Source: CAWKMN01 sp963850765 (GTDB lineage Bacteria > Chloroflexota > Anaerolineae > Aggregatilineales > Aggregatilineaceae). From it: DNA of 64,000 nucleotides. Below are positions 54,722 through 63,929 of the stretch, one piece after another. The stretch spans positions 106,527 to 170,526 of the forward strand of contig CAWKMN010000005.1 of the NCBI GenBank assembly GCA_963850765.1, read 5' to 3'. A program made the position numbers and the translations under genes. The notes under the pieces were generated by a model. The model saw only the letters and a list, made by a program, of their open reading frames with translations. It ran no database searches and was not told where the DNA came from. Each line of letters starts with the position of its first letter. Position 1 is the first letter of the stretch.

Positions 54722-55651
54722 CTAATGCGTTTCTACCAGATATTGAATCAGGGCGTCACGTTCTTCCGCGCTCAATACCGTGCCATAGGCGATCATCCGG
54801 TCCACGGTCTCGGTCCAGCCGGCCTCGTCCTTGTCCGCCTGATCAATGCGCTCGCGGGTGTGGCAGCTGGTGCAGCGCTCGTTGATGAGGGTCTCGCCGT
54901 CGAGGGTGGTGGTTTCGACATCGGGCGGGGCCATCATGGTGTTCATCAGCTCTTCGGCGGTGCCGGTATACTGAACGCTGCCGGCGATACGAGTGAAAAT
55001 ATCACGAAGCTCTTCGTTGTACTCTTCAGGGAAGGTCAAACCTACCACAACCAACGCGACGCCGTCCTGGGTCTCGCGGACGATGATCGCGCCTTCATCC
55101 TCAGCGGTGGCCGTGGTGATCAGACCCGCCATGACTCCCTCACCGAGATCAACTTCCTCGTACTCTCCCAACTCGGTTATTTCCATCGGTTCCTCGGTGG
55201 CTTCGGTCCCTTCGGCTGTCGCTTCGGGCGTCGCCTGCTCGCCCTCGACGCTTTCTTCACCTTCATCGCCTTCGGGCGACGTGAACATGTTTGTGAGGAT
55301 AGTGGTCAATTCCTCGGTGGAGACATCCTCGGGTAATTCGGCCCCCATCATGTTCAGAAATTCCATTGGCATCAACAGCACGATGACTCCTACATCCCCA
55401 GACGCAGGCGGAATCTCTTCTTCGGAATCCAGTTTTTCCATGGTGTCTTCAGAGGAGGCGAGGAACACCCCTGCAAAAGGAAAGTCTTCTCCCGGTTCCT
55501 GGGCGACCCAGCCGGGCGGATAGGACACGGTAAGCTTATCGTCTTCCGATGTATACGTCTGCCATTCCTCGTCGTCCTGGGCGAAAGCCGCGAGGGGCGT
55601 CAATACCAGAGCCAATATGACCAATAGACTCAACACGTAAAAGCGTTTCAT
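54722..55651 (-). CDS. Secreted PsbP-like domain fused to a mono-haem cytochrome module
   Basis: The 309-aa exported protein begins with signal peptide 1-24 (VLSLLVILALVLTPLAAFAQ). Residues about 30-235 resemble the PsbP/Mog1-like (DUF1795) fold (SEDDKLTVSYPPGWVAQEPG) with an acidic Glu/Thr-rich insertion at about 135-165. The C-terminal module has one CXXCH at about residue 260 (NERCTSCHTRERIDQAD) and ends ERDALIQYLVETH. The start at 55651 is backed by AGAGGAAACG. A terminator follows the stop. It is a paralogue of the gene at 55956, which has the same two-part plan. The role is probably redox at the envelope, otherwise unknown. Confidence 0.87.
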   Translation of the reverse strand: MKRFYVLSLLVILALVLTPLAAFAQDDEEWQTYTSEDDKLTVSYPPGWVAQEPGEDFPFAGVFLASSEDTMEKLDSEEEIPPASGDVGVIVLLMPMEFLNMMGAELPEDVSTEELTTILTNMFTSPEGDEGEESVEGEQATPEATAEGTEATEEPMEITELGEYEEVDLGEGVMAGLITTATAEDEGAIIVRETQDGVALVVVGLTFPEEYNEELRDIFTRIAGSVQYTGTAEELMNTMMAPPDVETTTLDGETLINERCTSCHTRERIDQADKDEAGWTETVDRMIAYGTVLSAEERDALIQYLVETH

Positions 55652-55742
55652 ACGTTTCCTCTCATACCGATTACACAAGGCCGCGAAGTGCGCGGCTCGT
55701 CCAATACTTCGAGATTATAAGAATAAGCGCCGTTATAATACC

Positions 55743-55780
55743 AAAATAAACAATAATGCCTCCGGATGTACGGAGGCATT
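55743..55780 (-). terminator. Terminator of the 55956 cytochrome gene
   Basis: On the complement, AATGCCTCCG (55780-55771) pairs with CGGAGGCATT (55764-55755), followed by ATTGTTTATTTT. Confidence 0.88.
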
Positions 55781-55796
55781 GAGAAAACCTGTTGTT

Positions 55797-55930
55797 GGAG
55801 GGGCGCAGCGCAATACGCCCTGACGGAATGCCGGAATTTAGAGGCCGTCTGAGAAGGTTTACCTCACCCCGGCGGGCAAGCCCGCTTTCCCCTCTCCACA
55901 CGCGGAGAGGGGGACGGGGAGTGAGGTTTT
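55797..55930. repeat. Type-B remnant followed by type-A repeat (copy 6)
   Basis: GAGGGGCGCAGCGCAATACG is a diverged type-B piece (55797-55824). Type A runs at about 55860-55928: CCTCACCCCGGCGGGCAAG, then CCCCTCTCCACACGCGGAG and AGGGGGACGGGGAGTGAGG. The gap 55652-55955 otherwise holds only the terminator at 55743. Confidence 0.65.
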
Positions 55931-55955
55931 CAAATGGTCTCTTGCGGATAGGTTG

Positions 55956-57056
55956 TTAGTGCGTTTCCACCAGATACGCGATCACGGCGGCACGTTCTTC
56001 GTCGTTGAGCTCCGCGCCGTTTGAGATCATGCGGTCCACGGTTGCGGTCCAGCCGGCCTCGTCCTTGTCGGCCGCGTCAATCCGCTCGCGCGAATGGCAG
56101 ACCGTGCAGCGTTCTTCGACCAGGGCATCACCATCGAGCATCCCGGTATCGCCGCCCATTTCGCCGTGCGTGCTCACCAGATACTCGAGCACCGCCGCAC
56201 GTTCTTCGTCGTTGAGTTCCGCGCCGTTTGAGATCATGCGGTCCACGGTTGCGGTCCAGCCGGCCTCATCCTTCACCGCCGCGTCGATGCGCTCGCGCGA
56301 ATGGCAGACCGTGCAGCGTTCTTCGACCAGGGCATCACCATCGAGCATGCCCGTATCGCCGCCGGTATCACCGCCCGTGCCGCCGCTCATCAGCAGGCCC
56401 ATCAGTTCTTCGCCGGTGGTGTTGACCACCAGGCTCTCGGCTATGGCGAAAGCCGTGTCCTTCAGTTCCTCGTCGTATTCACCCGGATACGCGCCGACGA
56501 ACACCATCGCCAACAGGCCATCGCCGGTCTCGAAGAGCAGCATCGCACCCTCGACGTCCGCATCCGTCACTTCGATATAGCCGGCGCTGATCTCTTCCCC
56601 CTCGGGACCAAATTCGACCACTTCCGCTTCGCTGAGTTCGGTCTCGTCCGTTTCGTCGTCTTCGCTCATCGTCGATTCAAAGTAGGCGGTCACAGTTGCG
56701 GCCAGATCGAGTTCTTCACCTTCAGCCGGAGCCAAACCCATGAAGCCCAGAATGTCCACCGGGAAGATCAGTACCGCGATGCCGACCTGTCCCTCGGCCA
56801 GCGAGGTTTCGGTCTCTTCGGCCATCATCGCTGCCAGCGCTTCATCGGAATTCGCCAGCATGACGCCCGGCACACCATCTTCCGCCAGATCGTTGGCCTC
56901 GATCGACCAGCCTTCGGGATAACCGAGCGTCAGCAGCTCGTCTTCGGTCGTGAATTCCTCAAGTTCGACCTCGTCATCATCCTGGGCCAGCACGCTGAGT
57001 GGGGCAAGAACGAGTACGAAAACCAATAACAGACTAAATAAACGCAGGTGCCTCAT
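55956..57056 (-). CDS. Secreted PsbP-like domain fused to two tandem haem modules
   Basis: The 366-aa exported protein has signal peptide 1-24 and a PsbP-like domain (about 30-225, EELLTLGYPEGWSIEANDLA; acidic TMSEDDETDETE insertion). It ends in two near-identical 69-residue modules, each with CTVCH (at about residues 248 and 317) and DRMISNGAELNDEERAAV. The duplication is also plain in DNA: the two copies are offset by 207 bases (compare 56001 onward with 56208 onward). AGGGAGAGC precedes the ATG. It is the best preserved paralogue of the 54722 gene, with one extra haem. Loss or gain of a unit would be easy by recombination. Confidence 0.9.
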   Translation of the reverse strand: MRHLRLFSLLLVFVLVLAPLSVLAQDDDEVELEEFTTEDELLTLGYPEGWSIEANDLAEDGVPGVMLANSDEALAAMMAEETETSLAEGQVGIAVLIFPVDILGFMGLAPAEGEELDLAATVTAYFESTMSEDDETDETELSEAEVVEFGPEGEEISAGYIEVTDADVEGAMLLFETGDGLLAMVFVGAYPGEYDEELKDTAFAIAESLVVNTTGEELMGLLMSGGTGGDTGGDTGMLDGDALVEERCTVCHSRERIDAAVKDEAGWTATVDRMISNGAELNDEERAAVLEYLVSTHGEMGGDTGMLDGDALVEERCTVCHSRERIDAADKDEAGWTATVDRMISNGAELNDEERAAVIAYLVETH

Positions 57057-57422
57057 GTTTGCTCTCCCTCTTTAATCCCTTAGCCTAACCTGTGTGTGGT
57101 AAAGTGCTAACAATCAATATTGGCAAAATTGATCGGAGATGCCAAATAAAATAGCCGTAAACTGCAATTATCGGCGGCTCGACGTTGGATCAAGACGGCC
57201 AGGGTTGCGAGGTGCGAATCCGTTGACGGCGCGGGCAGGACAGGGTATGTTTAGACGGTTGTACCACTTGGCGTGTATTCTGGTGTGTTTTTTCACTGGA
57301 CAACGTCCCGCCGTGGCGACAAAATCTTCCAGGTTGTGCTGCGGACAAAACCACTGGTTTACCCCGGTGATCATCATAACCATTGTTGAACATCCTGTTC
57401 AGTTCAGTTAGGAGAGACTTGA
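57057..57422. other. Divergent intergenic region before ppdK
   Basis: 366 bases between the cytochrome gene and ppdK. It holds a candidate promoter at 57223-57251; the start of the left half is AT-rich. The only open frame (57139-57411, 90 aa) has no ribosome-binding site or family resemblance and is not called. Confidence 0.6.
57223..57251 (+). promoter_or_regulatory. Candidate promoter of ppdK
   Basis: TTGACG (57223-57228), a 17-base spacer and TATGTT (57246-57251). It leaves a leader of about 165 bases before ppdK. Confidence 0.45.
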
Positions 57423-60114
57423 ATGGCACATAAGTGGGTCTATGCGTTTGAAGAAGGCGACGCCTCGATGCGGAACCTGTTGGGGGGCAAGGGCTGCAAT
57501 CTGGCCGAAATGACCCGCATCGGCCTGCCCGTCCCGCCTGGCTTTACCGTCACGACCGAAGCCAGCATCGACTACATGAACACCGGCAAGTTCCCCGAGG
57601 GGATGTGGGATCAGGTGGTGGAGTTCATGCACGATCTGAACGAAAAGACCGGCAAGGAATTTGGCAATGACCAGAACCCGCTGCTGGTTTCGATCCGATC
57701 CGGTGCGCGCGAATCGATGCCCGGCATGATGGATACCATTCTCAACGTCGGCCTGACGCCCGGCGCTGTCGAGACGATGGGCAAGAAATTTGGCGATACG
57801 CGCTTTGCGTGGGATCTCTACCGCCGTTTGATCCAGATGTTCAGCAAGGTTGTGCTGGATGTCCCTGGCGAAGAATTCGAAAAGATCATCGAAGAAGAGA
57901 AAGTTGCGCTTGGTATCGAATCCGACGCCGAAATGACGGCCGAAGGCTGGCAGAAAGTTGCCGATCGATTCAAGAAGCTGGCCGTGTCTCACACTGGCAA
58001 GCCTTTCCCCGAGGATCCCTACAAGCAGCTCGAACTGGGTATCGAAGCCGTCTTCCAGAGCTGGAACGGCAAGCGAGCCATCGACTACCGCAACCACTAC
58101 GGCTATCCTCACACCTGGGGCACCGCCGCCAACATCGTGACGATGGTCTACGGCAACTTCGCGGACGGCAACAGCGGCACGGGTGTCGCGTTCACGCGTA
58201 ATCCCGCCACCGGCGAGAAGAAATTCTACGGCGAATACCTGCTCAACGCGCAGGGTGAAGACGTCGTTTCCGGCGCGCGCACGCCCACCGAGGTTACAGG
58301 ACTGAAGGACGAAATCCCGCAGGCGTGGGATGACCTGATGAAAGTAGCCGAGACCCTGGAGGCTCACTACCGCGAAACACAGGACATCGAGTTCACCGTC
58401 GAACACGGCAAGCTGTGGATGCTCCAGACCCGTTCGGGCAAGCGTACCGCCGCCAGCGCCCTGAAGATCGCCTCCGACATGGTCGATGAGGGCCTGATCA
58501 CCAAGGAAGAGGCCGTCGCCCGTATTTCGCCCGACATGATCGACCAGATGCTTCACCCCCGCTTTGACGAAGTCCGTGCTGAAGAAGGCGACCGTTCTGG
58601 CGAAGGGTCTGAACGCCTCGCCCGGTGCAGCCGTTGGCAAGGTCTACTTCGACGCGGACGTCGCCGAAGCGAAGACCAAAGAAGGCGAAGCGGTGATCCT
58701 GGTCCGCCCGCTGACCGAGCCGAGCGACGTGCATGGTATGCTGGCCGCCAAGGGTATTCTGACGTCCGAAGGTGGCGCGACCAGCCACGCGGCTGTCGTT
58801 GCGCGCCAGTTGGGCAAGCCCGCCGTGGTGGGCTGCTCGGAAGTGCGGATCAACCTGGACGAGAAATACTTCGAGGCCAACGGCAGCACCGTGCGTGAAG
58901 GCGACTTCATTTCGCTGAACGGCGCGAAGGGCACCGTGTACCTGGGCAAGCTGGAGGTGTCCGCGCCCAAGCTCGAAGAACAGACCGAACTGCTCCGCGT
59001 CCTGGGCTGGGCCGACGAAATCCGCCGTTTGATGGTGTGGGCCAATGCCGACGACGAAATACAGGCCACCCGCGCCCGCAGCTATGGCGCGCAGGGTATC
59101 GGGCTGTGCCGCACCGAGCACATGTTCCTGGGCGACCGCACGCAGATCTTCCAGGATTACATTCTGGCCCCGGATCCCGACAGCAAGCAGATCGCGCTGG
59201 ACAAGCTCGCGACGCTTCAACACGACGACTTCTACGGCATTTTCCGCGCGATGGACGGCCTGCCGGTCATCATCCGCCTGATCGACCCGCCGCTGCACGA
59301 GTTCCTGCCCAAGCGCGAGGAACTGATGGTTGACGTGGCGATCGGTCACGAGCGCGGTGAGGATGTGGCTCAGAAGGAATTCCTGCTGCGCAAGGCCGAC
59401 GAACTGTCCGAGTTCAACCCGATGCTGGGCCTGCGCGGTATCCGCCTGGGCATCATGCTGCCCGACGTGACGGTGATGCAGGTGCGCGCCATCATCTCGG
59501 CGGCGTGCGACGCGGCCAAAGATGGCTACGATGTGCATCCTGAGGTCATGATCCCGCTGACCGCGCATATCAATGAGCTGAAGCTGCTCCAGGGTATTCT
59601 GGAAAAGGAAGCCCAGGACGTCATGGCGGGGAAGGGCGTCAATGTCGATTACAAGTTCGGCACGATGATCGAGATCCCGCGCGCAGCCCTGACGGCGGGC
59701 GAAGTGGCGACGCTGGCGCAGTTCTTCAGCTTCGGCACGAACGACCTGACGCAAATGACCTTCGGCATCAGCCGTGACGACGCCGAACGTCACTTCCTGC
59801 TGCAATACGTCGAAAAGGGTATTCTGCCCAAGAATCCCTTCCAGACGATTGACCGCGACGGCGTCGGCAAGCTGATGCAGATGTGCGTCGAAGCCGGCCG
59901 CGCGGCCCGTCCGAACCTGGAAGTGGGTATCTGCGGCGAGCACGGGGGTGATCCCGACAGCATCGACTTCTGCCACAAGATCGGCCTGGACTACGTGAGC
60001 TGCTCGCCGTTCCGCGTCCCGGTGGCGCGGCTGGCTGCGGCGCACGCGGCCCTGCGCGATCACGGCTGGGATCGCCTGGGTGAACTGGGCATCCGTGCCC
60101 CGAAGAAGAACTAG
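57423..60114 (+). CDS. ppdK: Pyruvate phosphate dikinase (one frame break)
   Basis: Interconverts pyruvate, ATP and Pi with PEP, AMP and PPi. N-terminal ATP-grasp half starts KWVYAFEEGDASMRNLLGGK and includes the ATP-binding RSGARESMPGMMDTILNVGL. The phosphohistidine domain has LTSEGGATSHAAVVARQLGK, and the C-terminal TIM barrel the active Cys in GICGEHGGDP. At about 58568 an extra G (GACGAAG for GACAAG) shifts the frame; with it removed the sequence reads HPRFDKSVLKKATVLAKGLN, as in intact PPDKs, and the protein is about 896 aa. I treat it as one gene, not a natural split pair. Predicted ATG at 57423 follows TTAGGAGAG. With PEPCK and MDH it forms the PEP-pyruvate-oxaloacetate node. Confidence 0.93.
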
Positions 60115-60156
60115 CGGTTGGCTGTCAGCCGTTAGCGGTTAGCTCATAGCAATTGG
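60113..60156. repeat. Type-C word segment (CCGTTAGCGGTTAGC words)
   Basis: CGGTTGGCTGTCAGCCGTTA runs into GCGGTTAGCTCATAGC immediately after the ppdK stop. It belongs with the segments at 30846 and 62464. Confidence 0.6.
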
Positions 60157-60189
60157 CAGGGGCGGGCGAATAACCCGCTCCTGTTTTTG
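60157..60189 (+). terminator. Type-B hairpin acting as ppdK terminator
   Basis: CAGGGGCGGG (60157-60166) pairs with CCCGCTCCTG (60174-60183) with one mismatch, followed by TTTTTGTT. Confidence 0.72.
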
Positions 60190-60370
60190 TTGAGGCAGCG
60201 GCGCGCGCGATCTGGTAATAAAGAAATGGCATCTAGGGGCAGGGCTTGCCCTAACCAGAAAACGGGCAACACGAGAGTTGCCCCTACATCATCGCCTAAT
60301 CACCAATTACGACCGTCATATTGCTTTGAGGGCGGTCGCCCAGAGCGGGCTTGTTAACCCGCCCCTACAG
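60157..60370. repeat. Composite type-B elements
   Basis: Three type-B units lie in 214 bases: CAGGGGCGGGCGAATAACCC (60157), AGGGGCAGGGCTTGCCC with GGGCAACACGAGAGTTGCCC (60235-60284), and GAGCGGGCTTGTTAACCCGC (60343-60362) ending CCCCTAC. The first and third are inverted relative to each other, so the middle unit lies in a larger palindrome. No gene in the span. Confidence 0.7.
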
Positions 60371-60385
60371 TAACTATCTGCGGAA

Positions 60386-61597
60386 CTACTCTGCGACCGC
60401 GATGGTGACGCGGGTTTCATCATCGAAGATCGCGACGACGGTGGGCCCGCCGCCCGGCCCTAACTCGTACACCACTGCTCGGTGAATCAGATCCCCGTTG
60501 GCAAAGACGGTGGGGTTCAACGTCCCGGCGACCAGATCGAGGGCGGGTCCGGCGATCAGCCCGGCGCGGAGCGCGCCCACATCGCTGCCGGCGTCGATCA
60601 GACGGCCGCGCAGATACCATACTGCGTCATAAGCCGCGGCCGACAGCGGGCCGGGGATATCGCCAAACGTCGTCACATAGTCGTTGAGAAAGACCTCTGA
60701 GGCCCCGCTCGGATAGGCGTGCGACCACGAACTGACGCCGAACACGCCTTCCGCCAGCACATCGGGCAGAATGCCCGACTGCGCCGCTTCCAGCGCGCTG
60801 CGGTAGGCAAACACGCCATCCCAACCGCCTTCCTGCATCAAGCCCAGCAGGATAGCAGCATCCTCAAATGGACCCCACATCACGACCGCTTCCGGGTTCA
60901 GGGCGATGATCGCATCGCTCTGGTCTTCCAGGCCGGTCGCGTCGGCCAGTTGGACTTTGCCGGCAGCGCGGATCCCGGAGGCGCTCAGCGCGCTCTCAAA
61001 ATCGAGCAGCGCTTCCGTCGATTCGATGTTGGTCTGCACGAGCACCAGCGAACTGAGGCCGAGATCCCCGGTCAGATAAGCAGCCAGCGCATAGCTGTAA
61101 ATGCGCTCGGGCGCACGGATGCGGAACAGGCTGTCCGTCGCGTCCTCATCCGTCAGGGTGTCGGCGGTGGCCCCGGTCAGGACCGGCACACCGGCATCGA
61201 CCAGCAGCCCAATGTTTTCTGGGGTGAGCAGATCACTTTCGTCCGGGCCGAGGATGGCGACAACCCCCTGCGCGGTCATGGCGGTGACACTGCCCGGCAG
61301 TGACTCGGCCGAGGGCGGATTCGCCAGCGAAATCAGCTCGAACTGGTACGTATTGCCATCCGCCGCCTGGAATCCGCCCACCGAATTGATCTGGTCGATT
61401 GCCAGCAGCGCGCCCTGGGCCGCGTCGCTATTGGCCGTGCCCAAATAGCCGATGCGCAGAACATTGGGCGTTTGGGCGGGCGGGGCGGCCCATGCCTCCG
61501 GCGAAGCTGCCAGCGCGACCAACGCAGCGATGAGGATCGTGACGTGAAGCAGCCCGGCAAACGGGCGGACATTCAGTAAGTGGCTCAATCGATTCAT
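60386..61597 (-). CDS. Orphan ABC-type periplasmic binding protein (branched-chain/Peripla_BP_6 type)
   Basis: The 403-aa extracytoplasmic binding protein of the Leu/Ile/Val-binding type has a signal peptide (about 1-38, VTILIAALVALAASPEAWAA) without a lipobox cysteine, then two alpha/beta lobes with NVLRIGYLGTANSDAAQGAL, GVVAILGPDESDLLTPEN and YAYPSGASEVF-type loops (SWSHAYPSGASEVFLNDYVT). No permease or ATPase adjoins, so it may serve a distant importer or act as a sensor. The ATG at 61597 has AGGAGGTTG upstream; the longer frame has none. It is divergent from minC. Confidence 0.85.
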   Translation of the reverse strand: MNRLSHLLNVRPFAGLLHVTILIAALVALAASPEAWAAPPAQTPNVLRIGYLGTANSDAAQGALLAIDQINSVGGFQAADGNTYQFELISLANPPSAESLPGSVTAMTAQGVVAILGPDESDLLTPENIGLLVDAGVPVLTGATADTLTDEDATDSLFRIRAPERIYSYALAAYLTGDLGLSSLVLVQTNIESTEALLDFESALSASGIRAAGKVQLADATGLEDQSDAIIALNPEAVVMWGPFEDAAILLGLMQEGGWDGVFAYRSALEAAQSGILPDVLAEGVFGVSSWSHAYPSGASEVFLNDYVTTFGDIPGPLSAAAYDAVWYLRGRLIDAGSDVGALRAGLIAGPALDLVAGTLNPTVFANGDLIHRAVVYELGPGGGPTVVAIFDDETRVTIAVAE

Positions 61598-61758
61598 GAA
61601 AACAACCTCCTGTGCTGATAATTGTGGTATACACCAAAACCGCGTAGGGCACAACTCCCCCTCATATATTGAAGATAGCACGCCTGCCGAAAATGTGTAT
61701 AGTAGTGATAGCATAATGGGGTGCAGGGAAAGGCTATTCGTTTCGATGGGTCTAACCT

Positions 61759-62460
61759 ATGGATGATTCGATCACGTTAAAAGGGATCAAAGAGGGGCTG
61801 CTGATCACGATCAAGCCGGACGGCAAATGGTCGGATCTGACAGGACGCCTGATGACGCTCATCGACGCGCAGGGCACTTTTTTCCGCGGGGCTGAAGTTG
61901 CCCTGGCGCTTGGCCCGCGCGAAGTGCGCCTGCACGAGCTGTCGAATGCGCAAAAGCTGCTGGCGAAGCGTGATGTGTCGCTGATCGCCGTGCTGAGCGA
62001 GAGTGCGACCACGCTCGGATCGGCGCGCAAGCTTGGTCTGCGGACGGAACTGGCCGCACGCCAGCTGGAAGATGCTGAAATCCTCGACGAGGTGCTGGCG
62101 CTGCGTCCCCCGCCGATCGACCCGGAAGAACGCGGCACGGATGGCGTGCTGATCAAGCGTACGCTGCGCAACGGGCGCACGGTCCACAGTGATGGGCACG
62201 TGGTGATTCTGGGGGATGTTAACGCGGGCTCGATGGTGATCGCCGCCGGGGACGTGATCGTGTGGGGCCGGCTGCGTGGGACAGTCCATGCTGGCGCGAC
62301 CGGCGATGAATCGGCGGTGGTGTGCGCGCTGTATCTGGCCCCGACGCAGCTTCGCATCGCGGGGTACATTACGATTTCACCCGAAGACAAGCGCCGTAAG
62401 CCCAAGCCCGAAAAGGCCCTGGTACGCAACGGCCGGATCGAGGCTGTGGCATGGGAGTAA
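61759..62460 (+). CDS. minC: Septum site-determining protein MinC
   Basis: Inhibitor of FtsZ assembly, recruited to the membrane by MinD. The 233-aa protein has an N-terminal domain (about 1-105, with TFFRGAEVALALGPREV) and the C-terminal beta-helix (about 135-215, TVHSDGHVVILGDVNAGSMV, IAAGDVIVWGRLRGTVHAGA) that contacts MinD. It ends with a basic PKPEKALVRNGRIEAV segment. No clear ribosome-binding site precedes the ATG. It is followed 124 bases later by minD; the gap holds a type-C inverted repeat, so the operon carries an internal hairpin. Confidence 0.93.
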   Translation: MDDSITLKGIKEGLLITIKPDGKWSDLTGRLMTLIDAQGTFFRGAEVALALGPREVRLHELSNAQKLLAKRDVSLIAVLSESATTLGSARKLGLRTELAARQLEDAEILDEVLALRPPPIDPEERGTDGVLIKRTLRNGRTVHSDGHVVILGDVNAGSMVIAAGDVIVWGRLRGTVHAGATGDESAVVCALYLAPTQLRIAGYITISPEDKRRKPKPEKALVRNGRIEAVAWE

Positions 62461-62463
62461 AGC

Positions 62464-62570
62464 CATTGGCTGTTAGCTATTAGCGATTAGCTAAAAGCTG
62501 AAACCTGGGCGGAATTTGTTCACCGTTCCGTTAAAAGCTAATGGCTAAATGCTAACCGCTAATCGCCAGA
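62464..62570. repeat. Type-C low-complexity inverted repeat within the min operon (TTAGC words)
   Basis: The left arm (TTGGCTGTTAGCTATTAGCG, TTAGCTAAAAGC) and right arm (AAAAGCTAATGGC, AAATGCTAACCGCTAATCGC) are largely complementary around a core at 62500-62530. It lies between minC and minD. Confidence 0.78.
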
Positions 62571-62584
62571 CAGAAAGGAATGGT

Positions 62585-63397
62585 ATGGGGGCGAGAATCA
62601 TCACGGTAACGTCAGGCAAGGGGGGCGTGGGCAAAACGACGGCCACCGCGAATCTGGCCGTCGCGCTCGCCCGGCTGGGGAAGCGTGTCGCCTGCATCGA
62701 TGCCGATATTGGGCTGCGCAATCTCGATGTGGTGATGGGGCTCGAAAACCGCATCGTGTACGATCTGGTGGACGTGGTCGAGGGGCGCTGCAAACTGCGG
62801 CAGGCGATGGTTAAGGATAAGCGCGTCGCCGACCTGTATCTGCTCCCGGCCGCGCAGACCCGCGACAAGACCGCTGTCAGCCCGCAGGATATGGTGGCGC
62901 TGACCGCGCAGCTTCGCAACGACTTCGATTTTATCATGATCGACAGCCCGGCCGGGATCGAGTGGGGTTTCCGCAATGCGCTCGCACCGGCGGATGAAGT
63001 CATCGTGGTGACGAACCCCGAAGCGCCCGCCGTGCGTGATGCCGACCGGATCATCGGGTTGATCGAGGCGGAAGAGCGGCGGATCCCGACCAGCCTCGTC
63101 ATTAACCGCGCCAAGCTCGAAATGATCCGCAAGGGCGATATGCTGTCCGTGGACGACGTGCTGGAGATCCTGTCGGTCCGGCTGTTAGGTGTGATCCCGG
63201 ACGACGAACTGATCATCGTCTCCGCGAACCGGGGCGCACCGCTGACGCTGGACGACATCAAAAGCCCGGCAGGTGAAGCCTTCCGCGATATTGCGCGGCG
63301 CATCGTGGGCGAACAGGTGCCGATCCGCGACCTGTCCGTCTCGTCCGGTGGGGGCATACTGCGGCGGCTGGCCCGTCGTCTAGGATTGTCCGGTTAG
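62585..63397 (+). CDS. minD: Septum site-determining ATPase MinD
   Basis: Membrane-cycling ATPase of the Min system. The 270-aa protein has the deviant Walker A KGGVGKTT (residues 12-19, GKGGVGKTTATANL), CIDADIGLRNLDVVMGLENR, the catalytic DSPAGIEWGF and NPEAPAVRDADRIIGL. The C-terminal amphipathic helix for membrane targeting is GGILRRLARRLGLSG. The ATG at 62585 is preceded by AAAGGAATGG. It is followed 22 bases after its stop by minE, so the two are co-transcribed. It works with MinC to set the division site. Confidence 0.97.
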   Translation: MGARIITVTSGKGGVGKTTATANLAVALARLGKRVACIDADIGLRNLDVVMGLENRIVYDLVDVVEGRCKLRQAMVKDKRVADLYLLPAAQTRDKTAVSPQDMVALTAQLRNDFDFIMIDSPAGIEWGFRNALAPADEVIVVTNPEAPAVRDADRIIGLIEAEERRIPTSLVINRAKLEMIRKGDMLSVDDVLEILSVRLLGVIPDDELIIVSANRGAPLTLDDIKSPAGEAFRDIARRIVGEQVPIRDLSVSSGGGILRRLARRLGLSG

Positions 63398-63419
63398 CTG
63401 TGTTGGATGGGGGCGACTG

Positions 63420-63851
63420 ATGAGTTCCTTATTCGAACGTTTGAAAGGACGGCGGGAACCGACCAGTGCGGAGATCGCAAAAGAGCGCCTCAAGCTGGTC
63501 CTGGTCACGGACCGCAGCAACCTTTCGCCGGAAAAGCTGAGCGAGATGCAGGCGGAGATCATCCAGGTGATCAAACGCTATATTCAGATCGAAGAACTGG
63601 ACGTGCAGATCAAGCTGGAGCAGCGCGACCGGAAGAACTATCTGGTGGCCGATATTCCGCTGACGCGTGATCACACCTACCAGCCCACCGGGGCGGCTCC
63701 CACCGAATCGGCGGCTGCATTGGGGGACCAATCCGCCGCGGAACTGGACGCGCCTGCCGAGGAAGAGTCCGCCGACGAAGAAGCGGAAGCGAAAGCGGTT
63801 GGTGAGGGCACGAGTGAAAGCGAGGCCGGCCCGGATTCGGACGCGATCTGA
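63420..63851 (+). CDS. minE: Cell division topological specificity factor MinE with long tail
   Basis: Stimulates MinD ATPase and so drives Min oscillation. Residues 1-88 match standard MinE: the N-terminal membrane and MinD-binding part (SLFERLKGRREPTSAEIAKE, RLKLVLVTDRSNLSPEKLSE) and the beta-dimer core (QVIKRYIQIEELDVQIKLEQ). After that, about 55 extra residues rich in Ala, Glu and Asp form a negatively charged tail (LDAPAEEESADEEAEAK) absent from most MinE. Overall length is 143 aa versus about 85-100 usually. Start ATG at 63420, with GGGGGCGAC upstream. It is the last gene of the min set. Confidence 0.93.
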   Translation: MSSLFERLKGRREPTSAEIAKERLKLVLVTDRSNLSPEKLSEMQAEIIQVIKRYIQIEELDVQIKLEQRDRKNYLVADIPLTRDHTYQPTGAAPTESAAALGDQSAAELDAPAEEESADEEAEAKAVGEGTSESEAGPDSDAI

Positions 63852-63929
63852 CTGGGCTGCGCTGTACGGTCAAACAGACACATCACTGCCGGGCATGGGG
63901 GGCTGGTTCTCCCGGCCCGCGTTTGTTTT

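Noticed and set aside
57139..57411. Possible 90-aa gene before ppdK
   Set aside because: No ribosome-binding site, odd composition, and a better reading as promoter and leader DNA.
58564..60114. Natural split of pyruvate phosphate dikinase into two genes
   Set aside because: The halves abut at one extra base and join to a normal family sequence; no stop, new ribosome-binding site or spacer separates them.
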